Notes: generated by a model not told the origin, from the sequence alone. DNA of 64,000 nt from an uncultured Clostridia bacterium (GCA_934464705.1 CAKSKB010000002.1:1-64000), one strand, 5' to 3'; counted from the stretch's first letter, positions 15,164 through 24,376 are shown. Numbers and translations are program-made.

Positions 15164-16159
15164 GTGAATATACTTGCCATAGAATCTTCGTGCGACGAAA
15201 CTGCGGCAGCAGTTGTGCGTGACGGCAGAGAGGTTTTGAGCGATATTATTGCGACCTCTGCCGACCTTCACAAAAAATACGGCGGAGTGGTTCCGGAAAT
15301 CGCTTCGAGAAAGCACATGGAATATATTAATACTGTCATTGATGAAGCGGTGAGCAGCGCCGGGCTTGCTCTTTCGGACATAGACGCCGTTGCGGTTACC
15401 TACGGACCGGGTCTTATAGGTGCGCTGCTGGTCGGCGTTTCGGCGGCAAAGGCGCTTGCGTTTGCGCTTAAAAAGCCTCTTATTGCGGTTCATCATATAA
15501 AAGCGCACATCAGCGCAAACTATATAGAACATCCGGAGCTGAAGCCCCCATTTGCCGGGCTTGTTGCCTCCGGAGGACACAGTCATATTGTTCTTGCAAA
15601 AGACTACATGGATTTTGAAGTTCTCGGCAGAACCCGTGATGACGCCGCCGGCGAAGCTTTCGACAAGGTGGCAAGGGTAATCGGAATCGGCTACCCCGGC
15701 GGACCGCTGCTTGAAAAGCTTGCGAAATCGGGAAATCCGTCGGCGTTTGATTTTCCGAGGGTTAAGTTTGATAATTTTGATTTCAGCTTCAGCGGTGTAA
15801 AAACCGCAGTTATAAATACAGTACACAAAGCGGCGCAGAAAAACGAAACCGTAAACAGTGCAGACCTTGCGGCGTCTTTTCAGGAGGCGGTTACCGATGT
15901 TTTGGCTGACCACACAATTGCGGCGGCAAAATCGGCAGGCGTCAAAACGGTTGCAATGGCAGGCGGCGTTGCCGCAAACGGTTATCTGCGGGATAAGTTT
16001 TCCGGACGGTGCAAAGCGGCGGGCATGGAGTTCCTTTACCCGAGGCCCCGTTTCTGCACGGACAATGCGGTTATGGTCGGCTGTGCGGCATATTTCCTTG
16101 CGCAAAAGGGCGAATTTGCCGATATGTCCCTTAACGCTTACGCAACGCTTCCGTTTTAG
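15164..16159 (+). CDS. tsaD: tRNA N6-adenosine threonylcarbamoyltransferase
   Basis: A 331-residue enzyme that transfers the threonylcarbamoyl group to A37 of ANN-decoding tRNAs, working with TsaB and TsaE. It starts with the ASKHA-fold motif ILAIESSCDETAAA. The metal-binding histidines are H111 and H115 in HHIKAH, and the nucleotide-binding segment SGGHSHIV follows. GTG at 15164 is the start; an ATG two bases earlier runs into an immediate stop. A GGGG stretch about 10 bp upstream serves as binding site. tsaB and tsaE are not adjacent. A DnaA-box cluster lies between it and rex. Confidence 0.93.
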   Translation: MNILAIESSCDETAAAVVRDGREVLSDIIATSADLHKKYGGVVPEIASRKHMEYINTVIDEAVSSAGLALSDIDAVAVTYGPGLIGALLVGVSAAKALAFALKKPLIAVHHIKAHISANYIEHPELKPPFAGLVASGGHSHIVLAKDYMDFEVLGRTRDDAAGEAFDKVARVIGIGYPGGPLLEKLAKSGNPSAFDFPRVKFDNFDFSFSGVKTAVINTVHKAAQKNETVNSADLAASFQEAVTDVLADHTIAAAKSAGVKTVAMAGGVAANGYLRDKFSGRCKAAGMEFLYPRPRFCTDNAVMVGCAAYFLAQKGEFADMSLNAYATLPF

Positions 16160-16481
16160 TTTGACATAATTATCACAAATGCAAAAAGTTATGTTAACCC
16201 AACATATATGGCTGCAGATTACGGGCGGTTTCGACGAAATATGCGTCGGCATAGCATAACTCAAACTGCAAAAATGTGGATAACTTTCCAAAACGGCATA
16301 AAAAAAGGGTTGTCAATGTGAATAACTTTGTGGATATGTGGATTTGTGCTCGCAGTTATCCACAATCGCGGCGAATTTTTATACTAAGATGAAAAACACA
16401 ATATATTGTGCATTATTAATTAAATCAAGCATTTAAGGCATTTTTTGATTGTTACCATAATATTTTCTATGGAGGCTTACA
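16160..16481. promoter_or_regulatory. Intergenic region with a cluster of DnaA boxes
   Basis: A 322-bp gap between tsaD and rex. It carries perfect DnaA boxes TGTGGATAA (16275-16283) and, inverted, TTATCCACA (16356-16364). One-mismatch boxes TGTGAATAA (16317-16325) and TGTGGATAT (16329-16337) and a two-mismatch copy (16337-16345) lie between them. All five fall within 90 bp. A palindrome CACAATATATTGTG lies at 16397-16410, closer to rex. Sequence around 16366-16480 is AT-rich. No open frame was found. Confidence 0.75.
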
Positions 16482-17129
16482 GTGGAAATTAAAAATGTAC
16501 CCTCAGCGGTTATAAAAAGACTTCCGAGATACTACCGTTTTCTCGAGGAGTTGAAAAAAAGCGATGTTAACAGAATCTCTTCAAGAGAACTGAGCGAACG
16601 CATGGGCGTTACCGCTTCGCAGATCCGCCAGGATCTGAACTTCTTCGGCGGATTCGGTCAGCAGGGCTACGGCTACAATATTGAATATCTTTACAACGAA
16701 ATAGGTAACATCCTCGGCGTCAACACTCCTACGCCGGTTATTATTATCGGTGCGGGCAATCTCGGGCAGGCGCTTGCGAAGTACCCGTCATTCAAAAAGC
16801 GTGGATTTATCATTAAGGCAATGTTCGATGTTGCGCCTGCGGTTGTCGGAACAACCGTTGCGGATATACCGGTTTATCATACCGATACGCTTGAGGACTA
16901 TATGAGCAAAAATGAGGTCAGCATTGCGGTTCTCACGCTCACCAAGACTGCGGCGCCGGCGGTCGCAAAACGCCTTTGCGCCTGCGGAATAAAGGGTATT
17001 ATGAACTTTTCGTACATCGATCTCGGCATACCCGACGATATTGCGGTTGAAAATGTGCATATGAGCGACAGTCTTATGACGCTTTCATATAAAATTACGA
17101 ATGGAGTCATGAAGGGGGACAAGAAATGA
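16482..17129 (+). CDS. rex: Redox-sensing transcriptional repressor Rex
   Basis: A 215-residue repressor that senses the NADH/NAD+ ratio. Residues 1-75 form a winged helix (SSRELSERMGVTASQIRQDL, then the FGGFGQQGYGY segment typical of Rex). The Rossmann domain begins at VIIIGAGNLGQAL, the GxGxxG dinucleotide site, and a C-terminal swapping helix ends the protein. GTG 16482 has GGAGG 6 bp upstream. It overlaps glgA by 4 bp, so it is the leading gene of the glycogen operon. No clear Rex box (TTGTTAA-N4-TTAACAA) was found in front of it. Confidence 0.95.
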   Translation: MEIKNVPSAVIKRLPRYYRFLEELKKSDVNRISSRELSERMGVTASQIRQDLNFFGGFGQQGYGYNIEYLYNEIGNILGVNTPTPVIIIGAGNLGQALAKYPSFKKRGFIIKAMFDVAPAVVGTTVADIPVYHTDTLEDYMSKNEVSIAVLTLTKTAAPAVAKRLCACGIKGIMNFSYIDLGIPDDIAVENVHMSDSLMTLSYKITNGVMKGDKK

Positions 17130-18559
17130 ATATTTTATTTTGTGCATCGGAATGTTTTCCGTTTTTTAAGTCCGGAGGTCTGGGCGATGTTGCGTATTCG
17201 CTTCCCCGCGCGCTTGTGAAGCAGGGCGTGGATATAAGGGTTATTTCTCCCAAATATCAGGATATGCCGGAGGAATACAAGCAAAAACTTGAACTTATTG
17301 CAGAGTTTTCGGTTCCGGTGGGCTGGCGGCAGCAGTATGTGGGGCTTCTTCACACACAGATGGACGGGGTTCATTTTTACTTTATCGACAATGAATATTA
17401 CTTCAAAAGAGGCGGCGCTTACGGATATTACGACGACGGCGAAAGATTTGCTTTCCTTTCCCGTGCGATGGTCGAGGCGGCAAAGCATATTCCGGATTTT
17501 GTTCCCGGAATCATGCACTGCAACGACTGGCAGACGGCTCTTGTACCTCTGTTTTTAAGACATTTCTATAATTCCGACCCGATTCTTTGGAACACAAAAA
17601 CAATATTTACAATTCACAATCTGAAATTCCAGGGCGTGTTCTCGCCGGAGGTGCTGACGGAACTTCTCGGTGTGGATATGGGTTATAATACCGAGGATAA
17701 AATGAAATACTATGACGGTGTATCATACATGAAGGCGGGAATTGTTTTCTCCGACCGCGTCACGACCGTCAGCAAAACTTACGCCTCGGAAATCCAGACC
17801 GAATTCTACGGCGAGGGTCTTGACGGGCTTTTAAGGCAGTACAGCTACAAGCTGAGCGGTATTGTGAACGGCATTGATTATTCGGTATTTTCGCCCTCTA
17901 AGGACAAAGAGATTTTTAAGAAATATTCAATAAAAAGCATCGGCGGAAAGCTTGTAAACAAAACCGAACTTCAAAAAATGCTCGGGCTTGAGGAAAATCC
18001 GCAAAAGCCTTTAATCGGTATAATTTCCCGTCTTGAAAAACAAAAGGGACTTGACCTTGTCGCAAGAATTTTCGACGAACTTATGGCGGTTACCGACGCT
18101 CAGATGGTGATTCTGGGTACGGGAAACCGCGGCTACGAGGATATGCTCAAATATTTTGACTACAAATATAAAGGAAGAGTTTCTGCTAACATAATGTTTT
18201 CAAACGCTCTTTCCAAAAGAATCTATTCCGGCTGCGATATGTTGCTTATGCCCTCGCTTTTTGAACCCTGCGGTTTAAGTCAGCTTATTGCGCTCCGATA
18301 CGGAACCATCCCGATTGTAAGGGAAACGGGCGGTCTTAAAGACACGGTTATACCGTACAATGAGTTTGAAATGACCGGCAACGGCTTCTCGTTCGCCAAT
18401 TTCAACGCCCACGAAATGCTTGGGGTTATTCGTTATGCAATCGATATCTACAACCGTCCCGAGCACTGGAAAAAGATTGTTGAGAACGCAATGAATTCCG
18501 ATTACAGCTTCGATAAATCGGCAGTGGAATACATTGAGCTTTATAAAGGACTTGAATAA
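17126..18559 (+). CDS. glgA: Glycogen synthase (ADP-glucose type)
   Basis: A 477-residue GT5-family glucosyltransferase that extends alpha-1,4-glucan from ADP-glucose. The donor-binding motif near the N-terminus is KSGGLGDVAYSLPRAL. The second conserved block is MPSLFEPCGLSQL, containing the catalytic EX7E-type region, followed by TGGLKDTV. The length is standard. Its ATG overlaps the rex stop (ATGA) with GGGGG upstream. glgC and glgB are not in the window, so ADP-glucose supply and branching must be encoded elsewhere. Confidence 0.95.
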   Translation: MNILFCASECFPFFKSGGLGDVAYSLPRALVKQGVDIRVISPKYQDMPEEYKQKLELIAEFSVPVGWRQQYVGLLHTQMDGVHFYFIDNEYYFKRGGAYGYYDDGERFAFLSRAMVEAAKHIPDFVPGIMHCNDWQTALVPLFLRHFYNSDPILWNTKTIFTIHNLKFQGVFSPEVLTELLGVDMGYNTEDKMKYYDGVSYMKAGIVFSDRVTTVSKTYASEIQTEFYGEGLDGLLRQYSYKLSGIVNGIDYSVFSPSKDKEIFKKYSIKSIGGKLVNKTELQKMLGLEENPQKPLIGIISRLEKQKGLDLVARIFDELMAVTDAQMVILGTGNRGYEDMLKYFDYKYKGRVSANIMFSNALSKRIYSGCDMLLMPSLFEPCGLSQLIALRYGTIPIVRETGGLKDTVIPYNEFEMTGNGFSFANFNAHEMLGVIRYAIDIYNRPEHWKKIVENAMNSDYSFDKSAVEYIELYKGLE

Positions 18560-18579
18560 TTTGGAGAGGAGTGATTCAT

Positions 18580-21012
18580 TTGGCAATCACAAAGGAAAGA
18601 ATACAGAAGGATTTTATCAGCAAGCTTTGCTCCATGTACGCCTGCGGTGTGGAGGATTCGTCAAAGCTTCAGCAGTACAACGCAATAGGCTCTGTACTGA
18701 AGGACTACATCTCGGTTGACTGGAAAAATTCAAAGGAACAGTACGCAAAGGGAAAAGCAAAAAAAATCTATTATTTTTCCCTCGAATTTCTGACGGGTAA
18801 ATTTCTTGACACCAACATGATAAGTCTTAACATTAAACCGCAGGTTAAAGAGGCGCTTGCGGAACTCGGAATAGACATCGAGGAACTCCGTAAAATGGAA
18901 ATTGAACAGGGTCTCGGAAACGGCGGTCTCGGAAGGCTTGCCGCTTGCTTTATGGATTCCATGAGCTCAACGGAAATTCCGGCAATGGGCATGGGCATAA
19001 GATACCGCTACGGACTTTTTAAACAGAAAATCGTTGACGGATACCAGGTGGAACAGTCCGACGACTGGCTTAAAAACAGGAATGTATGGGAAGTCAGAAG
19101 AACCGATGAGGCGGTTAAGGTTAAGTTCGGCGGCAGAGTAAACATCTGGGGAGAGAACGGAAAATACAAAATCGACTTCACGGATTACGATGAAATTCTT
19201 GCCGTTCCTTACGATACGCCGATTAAGGGATACGACAATCACAATGTAAACACGCTCCGTCTGTGGAAGGCGGAGGTTATCGACGATGATACATTCGACT
19301 ACAGAACCTTTGCCTCTGGCGACTACATGAAGGCTATTGAAAAGCGCTCAAATGCAGAGTTTATTTCTTATGCGCTTTATCCCGACGATTCCAACGAAAA
19401 CGGAAAACGCATGAGAATCCGCCAGGAATACTTCTTCGTAAGCGCAGGCTGTCAGAGCATTATCCGCGAACACAAAAAGAACGGGCTTCCCGTTAACAAG
19501 CTGCACGAATATGTTGCAATTCAGATTAACGATACGCATCCCGCAATGGCGGTTGCGGAGCTTATGAGGCTGCTTATGGACGAAGAGGGCATCGAGTGGG
19601 ACGAGGCTTGGTACATTACCACGCACACAATCGCTTACACAAACCACACCATCATGGCGGAGGCTCTGGAAAAATGGGGAGTTTCGTATATCAGCTCGAT
19701 TGTTCCGAGAATTTATCAGATTATCGAGGAAATCGACAGAAGGTTCCGTGCTTTTCTTGCGGAAAGATTCAACAACGATTATCAGAAAATTGAGTCCATG
19801 GCGGTTATTTCCGACGGTAAAATCCGTATGGCTCATCTTGCAATCGTTGGTGGTTACAGCGTAAACGGCGTTGCGTGGCTGCACACGGAAATTCTTAAAA
19901 ATAAAGAGCTGCACTCTTTCTATGAGATTTATCCCGAAAAGTTCAACAACAAAACTAACGGTATAACCCACAGAAGGTGGCTCATCAGCGCAAATCCTGC
20001 CCTCTCAAACGCAATTACCGAAAAAATCGGCAAGGACTGGGTTAAGGATACCTCTATAATGGAGGAGCTTCTCAAGTTTGCCGATGATAAACAGTTCCTT
20101 GAAAAGCTCAGCGATATCAAGTACACAAACAAGGTTCGCCTTGCAGAGTATATAAAGGAAACAACCGGTATCGAGGTTGACCCCCGGGCGGTATTCAATG
20201 TACAGGTCAAGAGAATGCACGGCTACAAACGGCAGCTTCTGAGCATTCTTTATGTTATCAAGCTTTACAACGACCTTCTTGCAAATCCGGATCTTGACAT
20301 CTGCCCCAAGGTGTTTATTTACGGTGCAAAGGCGTATCCTTCATACAAGCTTGCAAAAGAGGTTATAAAGCTTATAAACTCGGTTGCGGACAAAATTAAC
20401 AATGACGAACGCATAAAAGGCAAGGTTAAAGTGGTATTTCTGGAGAATTACTGCGTTGATCTGGCAGAAAAGATTATCCCTGCCGCAGATGTCAGCCTTC
20501 AGATTTCTACCGCTTCAAAAGAGGCTTCCGGCACAGGAAACATGAAGCTTATGATGAACGGCGCAATTACGCTTGCAACCATGGACGGTGCAAATGTCGA
20601 GATTTTCCGCGAGGTAGGCGAGGACAACATCGTTATTTTCGGCATGAGCTCAGACGAGGTTATCAACAGACCTGCCGATTACAGCGCAAGGAGAATCCTG
20701 GAGAACAACCCGGCACTTGCAAACGCGGTAAATCAGATTCAGAACGGATTTTTCGGTGTTCCGAACGCTGAATTTTTTGAGGTTATTAACGACATCACGA
20801 ATTCAAACGACCCCTTCTGCGTGCTCGGCGATTTTGACGCTTTCTGCAAAGCTGAGGATATCATGGACAAAAAATACCGTGATACCGACGGCTGGAGAAA
20901 ATCAATGCTTGTGAACATCGCAAAATCCGGCGTATTTTCAAGCGATAACACCATAAGAAATTACGCCGAGGAAATCTGGAATATTCCGCCGTTTGAGGTG
21001 AAAGGCGAATGA
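18580..21012 (+). CDS. glgP: Glycogen/starch phosphorylase
   Basis: An 810-residue GT35 enzyme that releases glucose 1-phosphate from alpha-glucan ends using pyridoxal phosphate. The PLP region EASGTGNMKLMMNG carries the cofactor lysine; the N-terminal block GLGNGGLGRLAACF and NDTHPA are also present. TTG 18580 is preferred because GGAGAGGAG lies 8 bp upstream; a GTG at 18571 in frame would overlap that site. It sits 20 bp after glgA and overlaps the next gene by 4 bp. It lacks a long regulatory N-terminus, as is usual in bacteria. Confidence 0.95.
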   Translation: MAITKERIQKDFISKLCSMYACGVEDSSKLQQYNAIGSVLKDYISVDWKNSKEQYAKGKAKKIYYFSLEFLTGKFLDTNMISLNIKPQVKEALAELGIDIEELRKMEIEQGLGNGGLGRLAACFMDSMSSTEIPAMGMGIRYRYGLFKQKIVDGYQVEQSDDWLKNRNVWEVRRTDEAVKVKFGGRVNIWGENGKYKIDFTDYDEILAVPYDTPIKGYDNHNVNTLRLWKAEVIDDDTFDYRTFASGDYMKAIEKRSNAEFISYALYPDDSNENGKRMRIRQEYFFVSAGCQSIIREHKKNGLPVNKLHEYVAIQINDTHPAMAVAELMRLLMDEEGIEWDEAWYITTHTIAYTNHTIMAEALEKWGVSYISSIVPRIYQIIEEIDRRFRAFLAERFNNDYQKIESMAVISDGKIRMAHLAIVGGYSVNGVAWLHTEILKNKELHSFYEIYPEKFNNKTNGITHRRWLISANPALSNAITEKIGKDWVKDTSIMEELLKFADDKQFLEKLSDIKYTNKVRLAEYIKETTGIEVDPRAVFNVQVKRMHGYKRQLLSILYVIKLYNDLLANPDLDICPKVFIYGAKAYPSYKLAKEVIKLINSVADKINNDERIKGKVKVVFLENYCVDLAEKIIPAADVSLQISTASKEASGTGNMKLMMNGAITLATMDGANVEIFREVGEDNIVIFGMSSDEVINRPADYSARRILENNPALANAVNQIQNGFFGVPNAEFFEVINDITNSNDPFCVLGDFDAFCKAEDIMDKKYRDTDGWRKSMLVNIAKSGVFSSDNTIRNYAEEIWNIPPFEVKGE

Positions 21013-22736
21013 GCATACGCTATAACTCGGGCGAGGACTGGTTCAAGCATCCCTTCGGCGCAGTAAAATGTAATACAGAGGTTACCTTCCGCATTGTTGC
21101 GGAGGGTAACCCTTTTGCTGTCTTTCTGGTTGCAAACGGCGACAAAATACCCATGCTTGCAGACGAATACGATTCGTTTGTATGCAAATACCGTGCGCCG
21201 GCAAGCGGTTGTCTTGTATTTTATCATTTTGAAGTTCAATACGATGTGCCGGTTATACTCGGCAAGGGCGAGGGCTTTTCGGCTGCGGAGGGCAGCGGCA
21301 AAGAGTTTCAGCTTACGGTTTATGAGGAAAAATATATACCCGATTGGGTGCGAAATTCCGTCTGCTATCAGATTTTTCCCGACAGATTCCGAAGAGAAGG
21401 CGATACTCCGTTTAAAAGCGGTTCTTATGTATACGAAAACTGGAGCGACACCCCGGTATACCGCAAAAATCCGGATGGGAGCATTTCGCAGTGGGACTTT
21501 TTCGGCGGTAATTTCAAGGGAATAGAGAGCAAGCTTGGATATCTGAGGGATTTGGGAATAAATCTTATTTATCTTAATCCGATTTTTTCGGCACGCAGCA
21601 ATCACCGTTACGACACGGCAGATTACATGAGGGTTGACAGCGTGCTCGGCACCGAGGAGGATTTCAAAAGTCTTGTAAGCGCCGCAAAGAAAATGGGGAT
21701 AAGAATTATTCTTGACGGAGTTTTTAATCACACGGGCTGCGACAGCATATATTTTGATATAAACAACCGCACAGGCAGGGGGGCGTACCATAATCCCGAT
21801 TCCGAATACCGCAGCTGGTATACATTTAAAGATGACGGCAGCTACGACTGCTGGTGGGGAATTACCGATTTACCGGCGGTGAACGAGCTTGAGCCGAGTT
21901 ATATTGATTATATAATAACCGGCAAAAATTCGGTTATTAGAAAATGGTTTTCGGACGGGATTGACGGATGGCGTCTTGATGTTGCAGATGAACTTCCGGA
22001 CGAATTTCTGAAAATCCTGAGAGCGGAATGCAGAAAAATTAATCCTGACGGGTATGTTCTCGGCGAGGTATGGGAGGACGCAACAAATAAGATTGCATAC
22101 GACAAGCTGCGTGAATATTTTACGGCCGACGAACTTGACGGTGTGATGAATTATCCTTTCAGGGACAATGTGATTGCGTTTGAAAAGGGCGAAATAACAG
22201 CCGGTGAGCTTGCGGGAATTTTCCTGGAGCTTTCGGAAAATTACCCTCATGAAAATATGCTTTCCTGTCTTTCGATTCTCGGTACGCATGACAGCGAGAG
22301 GATTCTGTCGGCTCTGGGCGGTGATACAAACGCTCTTAAAAGAGCTTCGGCGCTGCAAATGGTTTATTCGGGTGTGCCGTGTGTGTATTACGGTGACGAA
22401 GCGGGTGTCTTGGGCGGCGATGACCCCGACAACCGACGCTGCTTTCCGTGGGGGAACGAAAATGCGGAACTTATTGCATGGTACAGAAAGATTATAGGAA
22501 TAAGACATGAAAATGCGGTGCTGAACGGTGGAAGAGTGTGGTTCGGCAGTGTCGGCGATGATGTGTTTTATATAAAGCGCTTTGACGAAACCGATTTATT
22601 CTATGTGTTTGTTAACCGCAGCGGCAATGAGGTGGTAACCGACTGGGGAGAGGAACTTTGTGACATCGAAACGGGTGAAAAAATAAACGGCTCAGTTTCG
22701 GTTAAGCCGTTCGGTATTAGATTTTTGAAAGTTTAA
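21009..22736 (+). CDS. Alpha-amylase family (GH13) glucanohydrolase
   Basis: A 575-residue cytoplasmic GH13 enzyme without signal peptide. Residues 1-105 form a beta-rich N-terminal domain like those of cyclomaltodextrinases and neopullulanases. The barrel begins at VCYQIFPDRF. Conserved region I is DGVFNHTG, region II GWRLDVADE (nucleophile aspartate), region III VLGEVWED (acid/base glutamate), and region IV LGTHDSER (third aspartate). The region usually reading MPKLN in neopullulanases is LPAVNE here. It would shorten or debranch glycogen or imported maltodextrins together with GlgP. Exact specificity (neopullulanase, cyclomaltodextrinase, maltogenic) cannot be read from the sequence. Start ATG overlaps glgP. 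Confidence 0.88.
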   Translation: MSIRYNSGEDWFKHPFGAVKCNTEVTFRIVAEGNPFAVFLVANGDKIPMLADEYDSFVCKYRAPASGCLVFYHFEVQYDVPVILGKGEGFSAAEGSGKEFQLTVYEEKYIPDWVRNSVCYQIFPDRFRREGDTPFKSGSYVYENWSDTPVYRKNPDGSISQWDFFGGNFKGIESKLGYLRDLGINLIYLNPIFSARSNHRYDTADYMRVDSVLGTEEDFKSLVSAAKKMGIRIILDGVFNHTGCDSIYFDINNRTGRGAYHNPDSEYRSWYTFKDDGSYDCWWGITDLPAVNELEPSYIDYIITGKNSVIRKWFSDGIDGWRLDVADELPDEFLKILRAECRKINPDGYVLGEVWEDATNKIAYDKLREYFTADELDGVMNYPFRDNVIAFEKGEITAGELAGIFLELSENYPHENMLSCLSILGTHDSERILSALGGDTNALKRASALQMVYSGVPCVYYGDEAGVLGGDDPDNRRCFPWGNENAELIAWYRKIIGIRHENAVLNGGRVWFGSVGDDVFYIKRFDETDLFYVFVNRSGNEVVTDWGEELCDIETGEKINGSVSVKPFGIRFLKV

Positions 22737-22740
22737 AAGG

Positions 22741-22772
22741 AAAAAGGCATACCCGTCGATATGCCTTTTTAT
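22741..22772 (+). terminator. Terminator of the rex-glycogen operon
   Basis: AAAAAGGCATA (22741-22751) pairs with TATGCCTTTTT (22760-22770) around an 8-nt loop. Confidence 0.9.
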
Positions 22773-22807
22773 TTTCCAACATGACGTCACTTGTTAAATT
22801 ACAAAAA

Positions 22808-22978
22808 TTAGTTGCTCTGACTGGAAGATTCGAAACTTTTGATTTCGTAAACTGTGATGGGCGTACCGTCTGTAGCTTCTTCCTGTCCTACCTTTGTATA
22901 AGAAGGAGAACCTGACGCGAATGCCCTGTCAAAAGCAAGCTTAGTGATTTCAAGTGTTGGTTTTGAGTACTGCTTCAT
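22808..22978 (-). CDS. Small peptide of the KPxLE type
   Basis: A 56-residue peptide with an N-terminal MKQYSKPTLEITK segment, an alanine-rich middle and a serine-rich C-terminus. Short peptides starting YxKPxLExxxF are widespread in gut Clostridia and have no assigned function; some precede peptide-modifying enzymes, but none is adjacent here. A GGGGG stretch lies about 12 bp upstream of the ATG, longer than usual. A good promoter at 23082-23110 and a GC-rich hairpin in the leader support expression. Confidence 0.55.
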   Translation of the reverse strand: MKQYSKPTLEITKLAFDRAFASGSPSYTKVGQEEATDGTPITVYEIKSFESSSQSN

Positions 22979-23081
22979 AATGCTTATAAACCCCCAAACT
23001 CTTAAAATGAATAACCGAAAGCAAAACCCAAATCCCGGCGATGTACCGCCGGAAAAAGACTTTACTACCAATTACAACTAT

Positions 23082-23110
23082 ATTATATCAGCATTTTTTT
23101 AATTTGTAAA
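23082..23110 (-). promoter_or_regulatory. Promoter of the small KPxLE peptide gene
   Basis: Minus-strand TTTACA (23105-23110), 17-bp spacer, TATAAT (23082-23087). The roughly 95-nt leader contains a CCGGCG/CGCCGG hairpin at about 23033-23052. Confidence 0.75.
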
Positions 23111-23187
23111 GAGTTTTTTTGAAAAAATTTCAAATTAGGCACATTGCACATAAGCTCAGTCGGATTTTTGGTGAATGTGCCGAAAAA

Positions 23188-24282
23188 TCAAACATTAAAC
23201 CTGAATAATACTACATCTCCGTCGCAGAAAACATATTCCTTGCCTTCCGAGCGCACAAGCCCTTTTTCTTTTGCGGCGTTATAGCTTCCGCAGGCGATGA
23301 GGTCATCATACGAAACAACCTCCGCGCGGATAAAGCCTTTTTCAAAATCCGAATGTATTTTTCCTGCCGCCTGCGGCGCCTTTGTGCCTTCGGTGATTGT
23401 CCATGCACGCACCTCTTTCGGTCCTGCCGTGAGGTAGCTTATGAGTCCCAAAAGCTTGTAGCTTGCCTTTATGAGGCGGTCAAGCCCCGATTCGGAAAGC
23501 CCCATTTCGGATAAAAACATCATTTTTTCATCATCGGGAAACTCCGCAATTTCCTGTTCCATTCCGGCGCATATCGGCAGAACTTCAGCGCCTTCGGAAT
23601 CCGCAATTTCCTTTACAACACTAACGAATTTGTTGTTTTCTATCCCGTCCGCAAAATCATTTTCCGAAACATTTGCGGCATAAAGTACCTTTTTGCGCGT
23701 CAGAAGCTGCATATCGGATATGCATTTTTCCTCATCTTCAGAAAGTTCAACCGTCGACGCGGCTTTGCCGGCATCAAGCGCCGTCTTGATTTTTTTAAGC
23801 ACTTCAACCGTTTCGGCAAGCGATTTGTCGTTCTTTGCCATTTTTACGCCGCGCTCAAGGCGTTTATCAACCGCTTCCAAATCCGCCAGAACAAGCTCTA
23901 AAGTGATTGTTTCAATATCACGCTTCGGGTCAATCGAGCCCTCGACATGCACGATATTTTCATCCTCAAAGCATCTTACAACATGAACGATTGCGTCAAC
24001 CTCTCTTATATGTGACAGGAATTTATTGCCCAGACCTTCTCCGTGGCTTGCGCCCTTTACAAGTCCGGCAATATCAACGAACTCAACCACCGCAGGGGTT
24101 ACCTTTTCGGGGTTGTATATTTTTGCAAGAGTGTCCAGCCGCTCATCGGGAACCGCCACCATGCCGACATTCGGCTCAATCGTACAGAACGGGTAGTTCG
24201 CCGACTCCGCACCCGCCTTTGTTATTGCATTGAATAATGTGCTTTTTCCGACATTCGGAAGACCTACTATACCGAGTTTCAT
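23188..24282 (-). CDS. ychF: Redox-regulated ATPase YchF
   Basis: A 364-residue Obg-family P-loop protein. G1 is GLPNVGKST at residues 6-14, and the switch and G3 region reads VDIAGLVKGASHGEGLGN. The G4 position carries NVSE instead of NKxD, the hallmark that makes YchF prefer ATP. A coiled-coil insert (residues about 135-200) and a C-terminal TGS domain complete it. It associates with ribosomes and affects stress responses in other bacteria. The start ATG has GGAG about 10 bp upstream. It is monocistronic. Confidence 0.95.
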   Translation of the reverse strand: MKLGIVGLPNVGKSTLFNAITKAGAESANYPFCTIEPNVGMVAVPDERLDTLAKIYNPEKVTPAVVEFVDIAGLVKGASHGEGLGNKFLSHIREVDAIVHVVRCFEDENIVHVEGSIDPKRDIETITLELVLADLEAVDKRLERGVKMAKNDKSLAETVEVLKKIKTALDAGKAASTVELSEDEEKCISDMQLLTRKKVLYAANVSENDFADGIENNKFVSVVKEIADSEGAEVLPICAGMEQEIAEFPDDEKMMFLSEMGLSESGLDRLIKASYKLLGLISYLTAGPKEVRAWTITEGTKAPQAAGKIHSDFEKGFIRAEVVSYDDLIACGSYNAAKEKGLVRSEGKEYVFCDGDVVLFRFNV

Positions 24283-24376
24283 TACTATTTCGCTCCTTTG
24301 AATCTATTACAGCATATATTATATACCAAATTTGATTTTTTTGCAAGTGCTAATCTGATTTTTGATTTGAATTTTA

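Noticed and set aside
16397..16410. Standard Rex operator
   Set aside because: The half-sites are in reverse order to TTGTTAA/TTAACAA or TTGTGA/TCACAA consensus sites.
16160..16481. Chromosomal replication origin
   Set aside because: DnaA boxes are clustered, but dnaA, dnaN, rpmH or gyrase genes are not adjacent. Kept as a DnaA-binding region instead.
23100..23187. Terminator of ychF from GGCACATT and AATGTGCC
   Set aside because: Only 8 bp pair across a loop of nearly 30 nt and the T run is distant; too weak to annotate.
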